Shown here: in pieces, positions 54,901 to 61,217 of the stretch | Numbering within the stretch: the stretch's first letter is position 1 | Layout: each line of letters begins with the position of its first letter | Source: Persicitalea jodogahamensis | GTDB taxonomy: Bacteria; Bacteroidota; Bacteroidia; Cytophagales; Spirosomataceae | Reading direction: 5' to 3' | DNA length: 64,000 bases | Assembly (NCBI RefSeq): GCF_014651615.1 | Contig: NZ_BMXF01000002.1 | Span: forward strand, 799,629 to 863,628 | Notes under the pieces: model-generated | What the model was told of the DNA's origin: nothing | The model's database searches: none | What the model saw: the letters and a program-made list of their open reading frames with translations, nothing else | Program-made: the position numbers and the translations under genes

Positions 54901-56367
54901 AAGGGGGTGATTCCCAAGATTGCGGCTAATGACAGCCTGGTGTTCACCTGCCTGGTAGATGTTATCGGTGAGGGCACGATCACCAACGTGGCCCAAATCG
55001 CAAATCTGGATCAGAGAGATTATAATTCGGCCAATAATAAGTCAGCAGTTGATCTGATCGCCACGGCTGCACCGTTGGCTCACGAAAACTCCATTGGAGT
55101 GGCCAAGCAAGCGGGTGATCCGGTTGTAATCACGCCTGGCGTGTACGATGTACCCTATACGATTATGGTGAAAAACCTCGGTAGCAACGATCTGACCAAG
55201 GTGCAGGTAATCGACGACCTTTCGCTGACATTCGGTAATGGTGCCAAGATTGTCGACGGTAGTATCAAAGTGGAAGCGGATTCTGGATTCGTCGTCAACA
55301 CGGCATATACCGGAGAAGGCGCTAACACCGGGTTGCTGGTTGATTCGTTGAGCACGCTGCCCGTCGGAACGATGCGTGATATTTACCTGACGGTTCGGGT
55401 GGATGTAACAGCTGCAACTACCTCGACCTTCAACAACGTGGCCTTGGGATCGGCAATGGGCGCAGAAAACGTCATGGTGGCGGACAGTTCTACGGCCGGC
55501 AGCAATCCCGACCCTGACGAAGACATGGACCCGACCAACGACAGCGAAGTGACGCCTATCGTGCTGAACAACATCCCGGGTGAGTCGTTCATCGGAGTAG
55601 CGCTTTCGGTAAAAGACACCGTACGTCAGTCCAATGGCACCTACAACATTACGTATCAGGTTGTTGTAAAGAACTTCGGTTCGAGTGTCCTGACAAACGT
55701 TCAGATCACCGATTCACTATCGAAAGTATTTAATACGCAAACAGGTGCCACATTCACAAAAGTTGGCACGCCTATTGCAAGCGATATAAGTGAATTGGCA
55801 ATCAACCAGAGTTTCGACGGCCTCAACGATATGGAGCTGCTCGTCAGCCCGAATAGCCGCCTGAATGCCGGAGCATCCGATACACTGCTCTTCACCATCA
55901 ACGTGCAAACCGACGGCCGTACTGAACCTTACCTGAACTGGGTGTACGCCTCGGCTAAATCCGGTGAGAAAACAGTGACGGACAAGTCAACCAACGGCGT
56001 GCTGGCTGATCTGAACGGTAACGGCGATCCGACCGAAGCTTTGGAGGACCTTGGAACTCCACTCGTAATACCCGGCGGTACCGAACTCTTTATTCCAGAA
56101 GGGTTCTCGCCCAACGGAGACGGAATCAACGATGTGTTTGTGATCCGGAATGTACCGGCCGGAAAGCGTGTGACGCTCGAAATTTACAACCGCTGGATGA
56201 CGCAGGTGTTCAAGGATGACGACTACAAGAACGACTGGACAGGTATCTCCAACAACGGCCTCCGCGTGGGGAACACGGCTCAGGGATTGCCCGATGGAAC
56301 GTACTTCTACGTAGTGAAGATCGAGGATGGCAAGCAATACGTCAGATACATGACCATAACCAGATAA
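45904..56367 (+). CDS. Giant modular T9SS type B surface adhesin (3487 aa)
   Basis: A very large cell-surface protein. An apparent signal peptide sits unusually deep (about residues 166-187, core VAFVALFFLSLG, cleavage TWA-QVDL). The order after it is: DUF11 (187-330), DUF11 (398-543), SdrD-B-like (544-670), DUF11 (675-813), two more SdrD-B-like (814-1067), Ig/PKD-like modules (1069-1420), two DUF11 (1425-1670), twelve tandem Ig-like repeats (about 1674-2577), further Ig/PKD-like modules (2578-2935), three DUF11-like (2938-3385) and a CHU_C-type C-terminal domain (3396-3487, FIPEGFSPNGDGINDVF). The last is the T9SS type B signal that needs a SprF partner, encoded 4 bp downstream. No catalytic domain is visible; adhesion or matrix function is inferred. 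Confidence 0.93.
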   Translation: MKGILRSGEKASTAIDKSAKLFVSKSALLVITCLTNTFVRFDDTLRPARLAAKVLLGLFQGALLKLHISFIMQPGKTLMSEESPPGIESSDHAPEKSYTGITNETHMNHPLLPEKLTQLIGMTIATFVSAISSFFSRASLGHKNLSVTARPALLRQVAEKAFDGKLRARTVAFVALFFLSLGTTWAQVDLSLSKNIDKSKPAIGDVVTYTITVKNSGILEATGVMIKDSLPLGGVSYLSSTLVRGGTSYTSATGMWNVGTVAPGDSAILTISATVLAQGVFFNVAEVFSMNEDDMDSWPNDGALDQDDLASTCFSVPIDYYAGDEFDVSVPSGYKGVVWSYNGIAITDSVMVDGKVRARVNPDSTLTIMGPGSYTFISTVGVSCPATGCCAIEIVDGPIFDLALRKNLAPGQASLVMPGDIVNFRLYIKNEGNTPATQIALTDSLPAGLSIAPGETAWTANGSGNILTLNTPIPGPLAPGDSVFVDVSVQVSGSFTGSSLTNYAQIQDAKNGEGNDVTDQDSTPGNGFNNGEDDADDEPINVSPTPYGSIGDLVFYDSNNNGVQDGGEPGINGVKVVLQDQNMVAIDSMITAGGGQYLFDSLASGQYFVKFFAPGDSVFVSPNQGGDPTKDSNAGESGTPGKTNVITIDTTKPSNDTLRNNPNIDAGIYRAPIFDLTLRKTLASNQPTTVLPGDTVTFSITVKNEGEIAATQIALSDSLPAGLTSIDAGWPQVGAIATRTELIPGPLAPGDSITVDIETKVETTFTSGILLNYAQIKDAKDQNGNPVIDKDSTPGNGSNNGEDDAASASVNVSLTPYGSIGDFVFFDTNNNGVQDDGEPGINGVKVQLQDENMVAIDSMITANGGKYLFDSLPTGTYFVKFFALSGQTFITPNVGGDPAKDSNAGESGTPGKTNGITINTSLPVNDIGRNNLTIDAGFNKIITPYGSIGDFVWLDTNNNGVQDANELTGVDGLTVELQDSAMIPIKTTVTKNGGKYLFDSLASGTYFVRFIAGPNQTLVQPKQGSDPTKDSDAGASGVPGKTKAITIDTTKPIDDTLRNNPNIDAGIAPQCPTITLTVSPDQEICVGEAVVLGATSNVQVVTIKWYYAAVGGTAFATTTSGLDLNLSPTSTTTYYLQAMTDQGCMSDRTPITVVVNAKPATPTCISNITNICPDSTVDLTAITISPISIVGGVFEWRVGPSTTSALVTDPTKVKGGKYYLFEKSPAGCYSNPAVIVVNIVSCDCQLVYNVNAGADQEVCAGSSVSVTATLTGSAAGITWTTTGTGTFASANSLTTTYTPSAADIADGSVVLSATTDDPDGNGTCVPKMDALSVVINPMPAPAFGVACDDTLVCLGKSTKLIGFAPGATIKWYLAEQGGTAIGSTPSGGKLVVTPSATTTYYAETVSDKGCVSAERTPVTVVVKPCFSDLAVVKTILTPGPYTPGQEINYSVTVQNLGIGNAKSVTVKDIFPSSLAYVSSAPVGEYNSGSGIWTIGDLTNGSNRVLIMTAKIKDSAAGSITNTAIVRSADNDPGKTTNDTSSVTIKVDNIADLMLAKKASKVNPVTGETITYTLEVTNDGPQKATNVEVTDQLPAGLEFVSSTDFSKTGNILKGIVASIGVGETKSLTFEAKVTGAGAIKNVAQISKSDQKDPDSTPGDGYTNGQDDEASVTVNVGCPTIEPPIIACAETNVCVGTSIKLTSVGCKNGTVKWSNGMTGASIMATVNETTTFTAVCEVGECQSAPSNPITIKVAAPVKPVLASNVSEVCIGGSATLTASNCNGVVVWSTGATGSPLVVTPTETTTYTAYCKKSECVSESASITIKIGQPGPPPVITCGKMEICPGESVTLTAYECAGTVKWSNGTTGTSITVSPAATTTYSAKCVTGTCESEESEKHTIKVTTPQAPVIASSNLTICPGGTATLTATGCDGTVKWSNGQTGSSIVVTLNATKSFTATCKTDACESSESNMVTIKVAAPTAPIIASDKTVVCAGDSVTLTATGCTATTTWSNGMAGASIKVAPTATTVYSAVCKVDDCASDASNKVTINVNTAGTPPVIAASKPDICAGEEVTLTATGCTGVVKWSNGTEGASIKVNPTTTTSYTAICKITAATCASGPSNTVTIKVGTPVAPVLTASKLTICQGEEVTLTATGCTGTVKWDNGMTGASIKVSPTAATTYGATCDKGVCVSEKATIKIDVTTTPPPTVICSTDSICKGESVTLIIQGCEGTAKWSTGQTGEAIVVSPMVTTSYTASCVVNGCESASSIQYKINVVEPVKPVLTASKNPIAPGESTTITATGCNGSLEWSNGSAESSITVSPAVTTTYSVICLVKECASDTAKLTIEVKDCKVEAPVISASSPTVCVGSNVTLTATGCANTVVWSNGQTGPSITVALSTTTTFTATCKLDEECMSLVSNAVTVSVTRLEAPTLTVSSNRICAGDSVKLTAIGCQGEVMWSNGATGASIYVKPTATTSYSATCKLGTCESSPSASATISVGKPGTPTISASTNSICFGTPVTLTASGCSEGYVIWSNGLVGNSITISPAATTTFTAQCCTSTFCKSDPSTPVTVTVGQKVVKPLTQNLTNVCPFNTVDLTTGVTSSPKSAGGVFVYRTGSSPESAAVADPAKVGAGTYYVFEKATTGCFSGASVIIVTITNCDNTTPCETNPATADAGADATICAATTYKLAGSIGGAAASGMWTTSGTGTFDNPGLLTATYTPSLADLQSGEVTLTLTTNDPDGPNGNCVAASDQVKLTLESIKIQPGIAINGVAKTDTMATTLSICAGDSVTITATDVLDSGAYTYKLNGGAASANNTFVVKSSGTYSVTLMNEAGCSSMASARVIVNVTAPMMTPVVSNKRNTCPSTTVDLTTAVMGQPSNGNSYIYRIGTSPTSDVVASPTMVGAGTYYVFEKSAEGCFSTPSKVEVGIIDCSIDTDSTDLEIIKTVDKLTVAKGGEATYSIKIKNNGPIDATNITVIDILPEGLKYIAGAGYDIDGNVIKGVIPKIAANDSLVFTCLVDVIGEGTITNVAQIANLDQRDYNSANNKSAVDLIATAAPLAHENSIGVAKQAGDPVVITPGVYDVPYTIMVKNLGSNDLTKVQVIDDLSLTFGNGAKIVDGSIKVEADSGFVVNTAYTGEGANTGLLVDSLSTLPVGTMRDIYLTVRVDVTAATTSTFNNVALGSAMGAENVMVADSSTAGSNPDPDEDMDPTNDSEVTPIVLNNIPGESFIGVALSVKDTVRQSNGTYNITYQVVVKNFGSSVLTNVQITDSLSKVFNTQTGATFTKVGTPIASDISELAINQSFDGLNDMELLVSPNSRLNAGASDTLLFTINVQTDGRTEPYLNWVYASAKSGEKTVTDKSTNGVLADLNGNGDPTEALEDLGTPLVIPGGTELFIPEGFSPNGDGINDVFVIRNVPAGKRVTLEIYNRWMTQVFKDDDYKNDWTGISNNGLRVGNTAQGLPDGTYFYVVKIEDGKQYVRYMTITR
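47536..49104 (+). repeat. Three SdrD-B-like modules within the adhesin
   Basis: Three copies begin YGSIGD(L/F)V and continue with D(S/T)NNNGVQD, then YLFDSLxxGxYFVKF and DPxKDSxAGxSGxPGKT. The Asp/Asn-rich DxNxNGxxD loops are the calcium-binding type seen in SdrD-B domains. Copies one and two are separated by a DUF11 module; copies two and three are adjacent. The nucleotide sequences remain similar, which suggests fairly recent duplication. Confidence 0.85.
50926..53635 (+). repeat. Twelve tandem 74-76-residue four-Cys Ig-like repeats
   Basis: Each unit follows P-V-I-A-S, then IC-G-VTLTATGC-GTVKWSNG-TGASI, then TTTYxAxC and C-S, ending TIKV. Four cysteines per unit are conserved in position. 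Unit nine is the exception: its first Cys is lost (NPIAPGES in place of an IC-G motif). The whole array lies in one frame of the adhesin (about residues 1674-2577). Confidence 0.88.
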
Positions 56368-56371
56368 GATT

Positions 56372-57391
56372 ATGATACGGATCTCTAAAATCAAGCAATG
56401 GACCGCCCTGGTACTGCTGACCCTGACGGTCGGCAGTACCGAAGTCCTCGCCCAGCAGGACAAAATGTACTCGCAGTACATGTTCAACATGATGGCGCTC
56501 AACCCGGCCTACGCCGGAAGCCGTGATGTGCTGAGTGCTACAGGGCTCTACCGCAACCAGTGGGTCAACGTGGAAGGAGCTCCCAAAACAATGACCTTCA
56601 CCCTGGATGCTCCCATCAATAAGGAGCGCGTAGGATTGGGACTGCAGCTTTTCAACGATCAGATCGGCCTGCAGAACGAAACGGGCATTTACGCCTCCTA
56701 CGCCTTCCGGATCAAGGTGGGTGAACGTTCGACCCTGGCGCTGGGTTTGCAGGCAGGAGCCACGAGTTTCCGCTGGAGCCTGAGCGAAGCCGTTTTGGCA
56801 CCGGGAGGTGGGGGAGCAGACCAGGCTTTTAACCAGAACATATCGAAAATCCTCCCCAACTTCGGAACGGGTGTTTTCATCAGCAACGACAAGAGTTATC
56901 TGGGTGTATCGGTACCGCAGCTGATTGCTAATAACCTCAGCGATTATAATGTCGGGGACAACCGGGCCAAGCAGAAGCGCCACGCTTACCTGATGTCGGG
57001 TTTCGTCATCGGTCTGGGGAATACTCTGAAATTGAAGCCCTCGCTGCTTGTGAAATATTCCGATGGAGCACCGCTGGGCATGGATGGCAACCTGAATCTC
57101 TGGCTGAACGATCGCGTGGCGATCGGTACCTCCTATCGACATAACCAATGGAGTACTTTAAACAACAGCGGCGGTAGCGGCAACGACATCAACAACTACA
57201 TCAGCGATGCTGTGGTCGGCATGGTTGAGATCCAGATCACTGATCAGTTTCGGATGGGCTACGCTTACGACATGATGCTGAACGGATTGAAGCAGTCCAA
57301 TATCAGCATCAACTCCGGAAGCCATGAGCTGATGCTACGGTACGAGTTTGGCTACGGAAAGAGTAAAATCCTGACGCCGCGCTACTTCTAA
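56372..57391 (+). CDS. PorP/SprF-family T9SS outer-membrane protein (first copy)
   Basis: A 339-residue outer-membrane beta-barrel with signal peptide (cleavage near VLA-Q). The PorP/SprF hallmark follows directly: MYSQYMFNMMALNPAYAGSRD, then YRNQWVNVEGAPKTMTF and GLGLQLFNDQIG. Late strands LMLRYEFGYGKS close the barrel. SprF-type proteins pair with one type B CTD substrate and are needed for its secretion or attachment. The start lies 4 bp after the stop of the adhesin gene, so the two are translationally linked and this is the likely dedicated partner. Confidence 0.93.
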   Translation: MIRISKIKQWTALVLLTLTVGSTEVLAQQDKMYSQYMFNMMALNPAYAGSRDVLSATGLYRNQWVNVEGAPKTMTFTLDAPINKERVGLGLQLFNDQIGLQNETGIYASYAFRIKVGERSTLALGLQAGATSFRWSLSEAVLAPGGGGADQAFNQNISKILPNFGTGVFISNDKSYLGVSVPQLIANNLSDYNVGDNRAKQKRHAYLMSGFVIGLGNTLKLKPSLLVKYSDGAPLGMDGNLNLWLNDRVAIGTSYRHNQWSTLNNSGGSGNDINNYISDAVVGMVEIQITDQFRMGYAYDMMLNGLKQSNISINSGSHELMLRYEFGYGKSKILTPRYF

Positions 57392-57425
57392 CAACACGAG
57401 TCAATCGCCCTAGCGGTTGTCAAGC

Positions 57426-57482
57426 AAGGTATATTCTCCGGGACGACTGTTTGGCAGTCGGCGTGGGATATACCTTTTTTTT
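57426..57482 (+). terminator. Branched hairpin with T run between sprF-like and porE-like genes
   Basis: AAGGTATAT pairs with ATATACCTT and is followed by a run of T. Inside it, GACTG pairs with CAGTC around a 5-base loop. It lies 35 bp after the first sprF-like gene and 25 bp before the porE-like start. It may act as a partial terminator that lowers expression of the downstream genes. Confidence 0.6.
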
Positions 57483-57506
57483 GGCAGAATCTTCAAAAGT
57501 ACCCGT

Positions 57507-59924
57507 ATGAAATTCACATATACGCTACTGATTTTAGGCACGATACTGATCAGCCACACTGCTGTGAGCCAATCAGTGATAAGCATGGCTGACAAGGAGT
57601 ACAAGTCCATGGCTTACCAGCGGGCGGCTTCACTGTACGAAGAGGCGATGAACGGGAATAATCTGGGTGAGGGCGAGAAACTGGCGGTTAGGTCAAAACT
57701 GGCTTACTGCTATCGCCAACTGAAAGATTCCGAAAATGCCGAGCGGGTGCTCCGCGAAATTATCAGCGGCAACGGAGAAGACTTGGCCGGGCCGTATGTG
57801 GAGAACTACTTGTATTATGCCGAGGCACTGGCCAGCAACGGCAAGTACAACGAAGCGCAGGAAACCTACGAAAAGTATACAAACCTGACTGCCTCCGATC
57901 TGCATGGTCCGGGCTTCGCCAAGCTGTACACCAACGTTGCTTTGCTTACCAAAAATGCGGGCTCCTATAAAGTTGACCGGCTCGACCTCAATACCTCCGA
58001 TGCTGATTTCAGCCCCATGTACTATAAGGAGGGCATCGTTTTCGTCTCGGGGCGCACCAAGGCAAATGGTATCAGGCGGGTATTCAACTGGGATCAGACA
58101 CCATTCCTGGATCTGTACTACCTTGATAATCTGAAAAAACTGAAAGGAAAAACCGTGGCATCTTCCCTTGGTGGGTCGAAAGCCGTGGCTTCCAGCGGTA
58201 TGTCCGGCAGAAAACGAAAAAGTATACTGGGTCGGGATTCCTACACCGCCCTGACTGCCAATGACAGCCGCACGGTTGGTTTTTACGCAGGAAGCGCTTA
58301 CAACAGCAATCTGGGCTATGAGGAAAGCCCGCGTACCGAGTCGGAGCGGTTTAATAAAGCGATCAATTCAAAGTACCACGAAGGTCCGGTCTCTTTTTTC
58401 AAGGAAGGCAACCGCGTTATTTTCACCCGGAACAATTACAATGACGGGAAGTACGGGGAAAGTGAAGAGGGAATTAATAAACTGAAACTTTACTCGGCGG
58501 AACTTGTAAAAGGGGAATGGACGAAAATCGAGGAACTACCCTTCAACAGTGATGAGTTTTCCACCGGACATCCGGCCCTCAACCCCGACAATACGGTACT
58601 GTACTTCGTCTCCGACCGTCCCGGCGGACTGGGCGGCACCGACATCTATGTCTCCCGACTGGAGGGTGCTATATGGTCGGAGCCGATCAATATGGGCCCC
58701 GAGATCAACACGAAGGGAAACGAGATGTTTCCTTTCGTAGATGCGAACGGCAACCTTTACTTCTCCTCGGATGGCCGCCCGGGGCTGGGCGATCTTGATG
58801 TTTTCTATGCGCCCATGGAATCCTACGCCAAAGCCAAAAAGAGCATTAATCTGGGTGCTCCAATCAATTCAAATAAAGACGACTTTGGCCTGATTACCGA
58901 CGCAGAGCGCACACAAGGATATTTTAGCAGCAATCGAAAAGGGGTACCTCTCGACGACGATATCTACCGATTCCGCCGCGAAGGGCCGTTGTATGCCTGC
59001 CGCGACCTGACCGTAAACGTGTACGATGATGACTCAAAGACACCGTTGGCCAACGTCCTGGTGCAGATTGAGGACAAGAGCAGCCCTGACAAAATGCGGC
59101 AGTTGCAAACGGACAGTCTGGGCAACCTGTTCATCTGTCTGGCTTCGGAGAACGAATTTATCTTCATAGCCTCCGAAACGGGTTACCAGAACAATACCCT
59201 GGGCTTCACCACTACCTCTTTCGACGATGAGCGGCCTTCCCTGCTGGAAATACCGCTTAAAAAAGTGGGAGCTGAGAAGCCTTCCAGCGCTGCCGATTTA
59301 ACTACCAGTGCCAAAGGGTTTGTGTTGGCTCAGAACGGAACCAGGCCGCTTTCCGGGGTGAAGGTTTCGATCAAAGACGATACCGATGGCACAACTCAGG
59401 AAATTACGACGGATGATAACGGACAGTATGTGTTCAGGGCCGTACCGGGGCACAACTATTCGATAGATGTAAACGCCAGTGAGTACGGTACTTTTGGCAA
59501 GAGGATCGTTGACTATGATCCCGATAGCCCGGCCGACCTCAGTATTCTGATGTTTGCCGAAGGAGAATCAGTCAGGATCGATAACATTTACTATGACCTC
59601 AACAAGGCTACGATCCGCTCTGATGCTGCTCATGAGCTGGATAAAGTGGTTGAGATTATGGGCAAGTACCCCAACATGAAAATCGAACTTGGCGCCCATA
59701 CCGATAGCCGGGCTACGAGCCGTTATAACCGAATTCTGTCCGACAAGCGGGCAAAGGAAGCCAGGAACTACCTGGTGTCAAGGGGCATCGAGAGTAAGCG
59801 CATTAGTGCCAAAGGCTATGGCGAGAGCAAACTCGTTAACGAATGTGGTGATGGAAGGGAATGCAGCGAAGCGGAACACCAGAAAAATCGCCGGACCGAA
59901 ATCCGGATCATGAATTTGCAGTAG
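57507..59924 (+). CDS. PorE-like OmpA-family protein (TPR, PD40, CPDR, OmpA)
   Basis: An 805-residue periplasmic or outer-membrane protein. The ATG at 57507 (MKFTYTLLILG...) gives a signal peptide with cleavage near VSQ-S. Domain order is TPR-like helices (25-150), PD40/WD40-like propeller (about 160-515, with VLYFVSDRPGGLGGTDIYVS), two carboxypeptidase-regulatory-like beta-sandwiches (about 525-690) and an OmpA C-terminal peptidoglycan-binding domain (about 695-805, with NIYYDLNKATIRSDA, then LGAHTDSRATSRYN). This is the architecture of PorE, which links the T9SS ring to peptidoglycan. Such copies also occur beside SprF/CTD gene pairs. It is flanked by two sprF-like genes. Confidence 0.88.
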   Translation: MKFTYTLLILGTILISHTAVSQSVISMADKEYKSMAYQRAASLYEEAMNGNNLGEGEKLAVRSKLAYCYRQLKDSENAERVLREIISGNGEDLAGPYVENYLYYAEALASNGKYNEAQETYEKYTNLTASDLHGPGFAKLYTNVALLTKNAGSYKVDRLDLNTSDADFSPMYYKEGIVFVSGRTKANGIRRVFNWDQTPFLDLYYLDNLKKLKGKTVASSLGGSKAVASSGMSGRKRKSILGRDSYTALTANDSRTVGFYAGSAYNSNLGYEESPRTESERFNKAINSKYHEGPVSFFKEGNRVIFTRNNYNDGKYGESEEGINKLKLYSAELVKGEWTKIEELPFNSDEFSTGHPALNPDNTVLYFVSDRPGGLGGTDIYVSRLEGAIWSEPINMGPEINTKGNEMFPFVDANGNLYFSSDGRPGLGDLDVFYAPMESYAKAKKSINLGAPINSNKDDFGLITDAERTQGYFSSNRKGVPLDDDIYRFRREGPLYACRDLTVNVYDDDSKTPLANVLVQIEDKSSPDKMRQLQTDSLGNLFICLASENEFIFIASETGYQNNTLGFTTTSFDDERPSLLEIPLKKVGAEKPSSAADLTTSAKGFVLAQNGTRPLSGVKVSIKDDTDGTTQEITTDDNGQYVFRAVPGHNYSIDVNASEYGTFGKRIVDYDPDSPADLSILMFAEGESVRIDNIYYDLNKATIRSDAAHELDKVVEIMGKYPNMKIELGAHTDSRATSRYNRILSDKRAKEARNYLVSRGIESKRISAKGYGESKLVNECGDGRECSEAEHQKNRRTEIRIMNLQ

Positions 59925-59942
59925 TAACATTCATGTGTTTTG

Positions 59943-59976
59943 AAAAGGCAGGGGAAGTTTTTCTCTTGCCTTTTTT
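59943..59976 (+). terminator. Intrinsic terminator after the PorE-like gene
   Basis: AAAAGGCA pairs with TGCCTTTT around a 16-base loop containing minor pairing, followed by a T run. It lies 18 bp past the stop codon. Confidence 0.8.
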
Positions 59977-60195
59977 GTGTTTTGCGTAGGTGTTGAGTTG
60001 TTTAGGGGTTTAGTCGGGTGCCTGAGTTTCAAAGGAGCATAACCGCAAAGTGAGCGCCGCTATGGGCAGAGACACAGATTGTCACGCCTGGACGTGCCCA
60101 AAAAAACTGGAAAGCAAAATCCCGAAAGCGGCTCAAGCGGCGTTTCCTGAGAGTGCGAAATCTTATTCTTTACAATTCTAACTACTCCACCAAAA

Positions 60196-61104
60196 ATGAA
60201 AATCAACTTCTGTAAAAATTTCCTGGGTAAAGGAGTAGCCCTATTGCTCACTCTTTCCACAGTTGCCCATGCGCAGCGTGAAGTACTTTACGAGCAGTAT
60301 ATCCAGAACCCGATGGCGATCAACCCGGCCTTCACGGGCATTCGCGAGGACTTCAACATGACTGTGTTGCTGCGACGGCGCTGGTTCACGATCCCCAATT
60401 CTCCCATCACGCAGACTTTCGCGATGGACGGAACAATAGCCAACGGAAAAATAGGGCTGGGATTACAAGCCCTGAACGACAGGCTGTCGCCCTACTACAC
60501 TACGGGCGTGTACGGTTCGGGAGCTTATCACTGGGATGCTTCCGTGTCTTGGCGGATTTCGCTGGGGGTGCAGGGCGGCATCAATGTATTACCGCTATAT
60601 GATTTCGCCTCGGGTATTTCCACCAATGGTGTGCTGGGTAGTCTGGGAGCCGGGGTGTGGGTGCGCTATGCCGACCAGTTTTATGTAGGGGTTTCCAAAC
60701 CGGAGCTCCTGTCGCAGAACTTCGGCAGCGGCAGGCAATCGCTTTTAACCTACCGTCAGCCATTATTTGTCACCGCCGGAGCTACTTTCGACGCGGGCGA
60801 GAAAATGCAGGTCATACCCAGCCTGCTCATTGTACAGGAAAAAGGACTGCCGCTGCGTGTGGATGTGGGTGCGCGGGCCTGGTACGACGAGAAAATTGGC
60901 TTTGGAGGATTTTACCGCATGGCTTCGGTCAACTACATACAGCTTTCAGGGGAAGCGCAGTTGGGCAAAAATGTGCGTCTGGGCTATATCTTCAACTCAC
61001 GGGCAATCGAAAGTACCATTGTGGGAGTAAACAATAACCCGCTGACCATCCATGAACTTATGCTCAAGTTTATTCCCAATCCCACCAAATTCCACCTCAA
61101 CTGA
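60196..61104 (+). CDS. PorP/SprF-family T9SS outer-membrane protein (second copy)
   Basis: A 302-residue barrel protein with signal peptide (cleavage near AHA-Q). The hallmark EQYIQNPMAINPAFTGIRED, then LLRRRWFTIPNSPITQTF, and GLGLQALNDRLSP identify PorP/SprF. It is clearly divergent from the copy at 56372-57391 and has its own 271-bp upstream region after a terminator, so it may be separately controlled. No second CTD-bearing substrate gene is in the window. It could serve another substrate elsewhere or form a hetero-pair with the first copy. Confidence 0.92.
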   Translation: MKINFCKNFLGKGVALLLTLSTVAHAQREVLYEQYIQNPMAINPAFTGIREDFNMTVLLRRRWFTIPNSPITQTFAMDGTIANGKIGLGLQALNDRLSPYYTTGVYGSGAYHWDASVSWRISLGVQGGINVLPLYDFASGISTNGVLGSLGAGVWVRYADQFYVGVSKPELLSQNFGSGRQSLLTYRQPLFVTAGATFDAGEKMQVIPSLLIVQEKGLPLRVDVGARAWYDEKIGFGGFYRMASVNYIQLSGEAQLGKNVRLGYIFNSRAIESTIVGVNNNPLTIHELMLKFIPNPTKFHLN

Positions 61105-61180
61105 TTGGCCAAGAATGTCACCTGAATTGGGTTAAAACTTGAAAAAGGTTATTTTTCTACCTTCTTTGGATTACATCGCT

Positions 61181-61188
61181 TAACTTTG
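61181..61188 (+). promoter_or_regulatory. -7 box (TAACTTTG) of the sucA promoter
   Basis: TAACTTTG matches TAnnTTTG exactly and lies 30 bp upstream of the sucA ATG at 61218. It would place the transcription start near 61195, so a TTG at 61197 would leave no leader. This supports the ATG start. A well-spaced -33 TTTG is not evident. Confidence 0.6.
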
Positions 61189-61217
61189 CAAGCCAATTGA
61201 AAAAGCACCGATCGCGC

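Noticed and set aside
57417-57506. Upstream TTG start for the PorE-like gene
   Set aside because: It would translate through the hairpin and T run and give no signal peptide. The ATG at 57507 starts a proper one.
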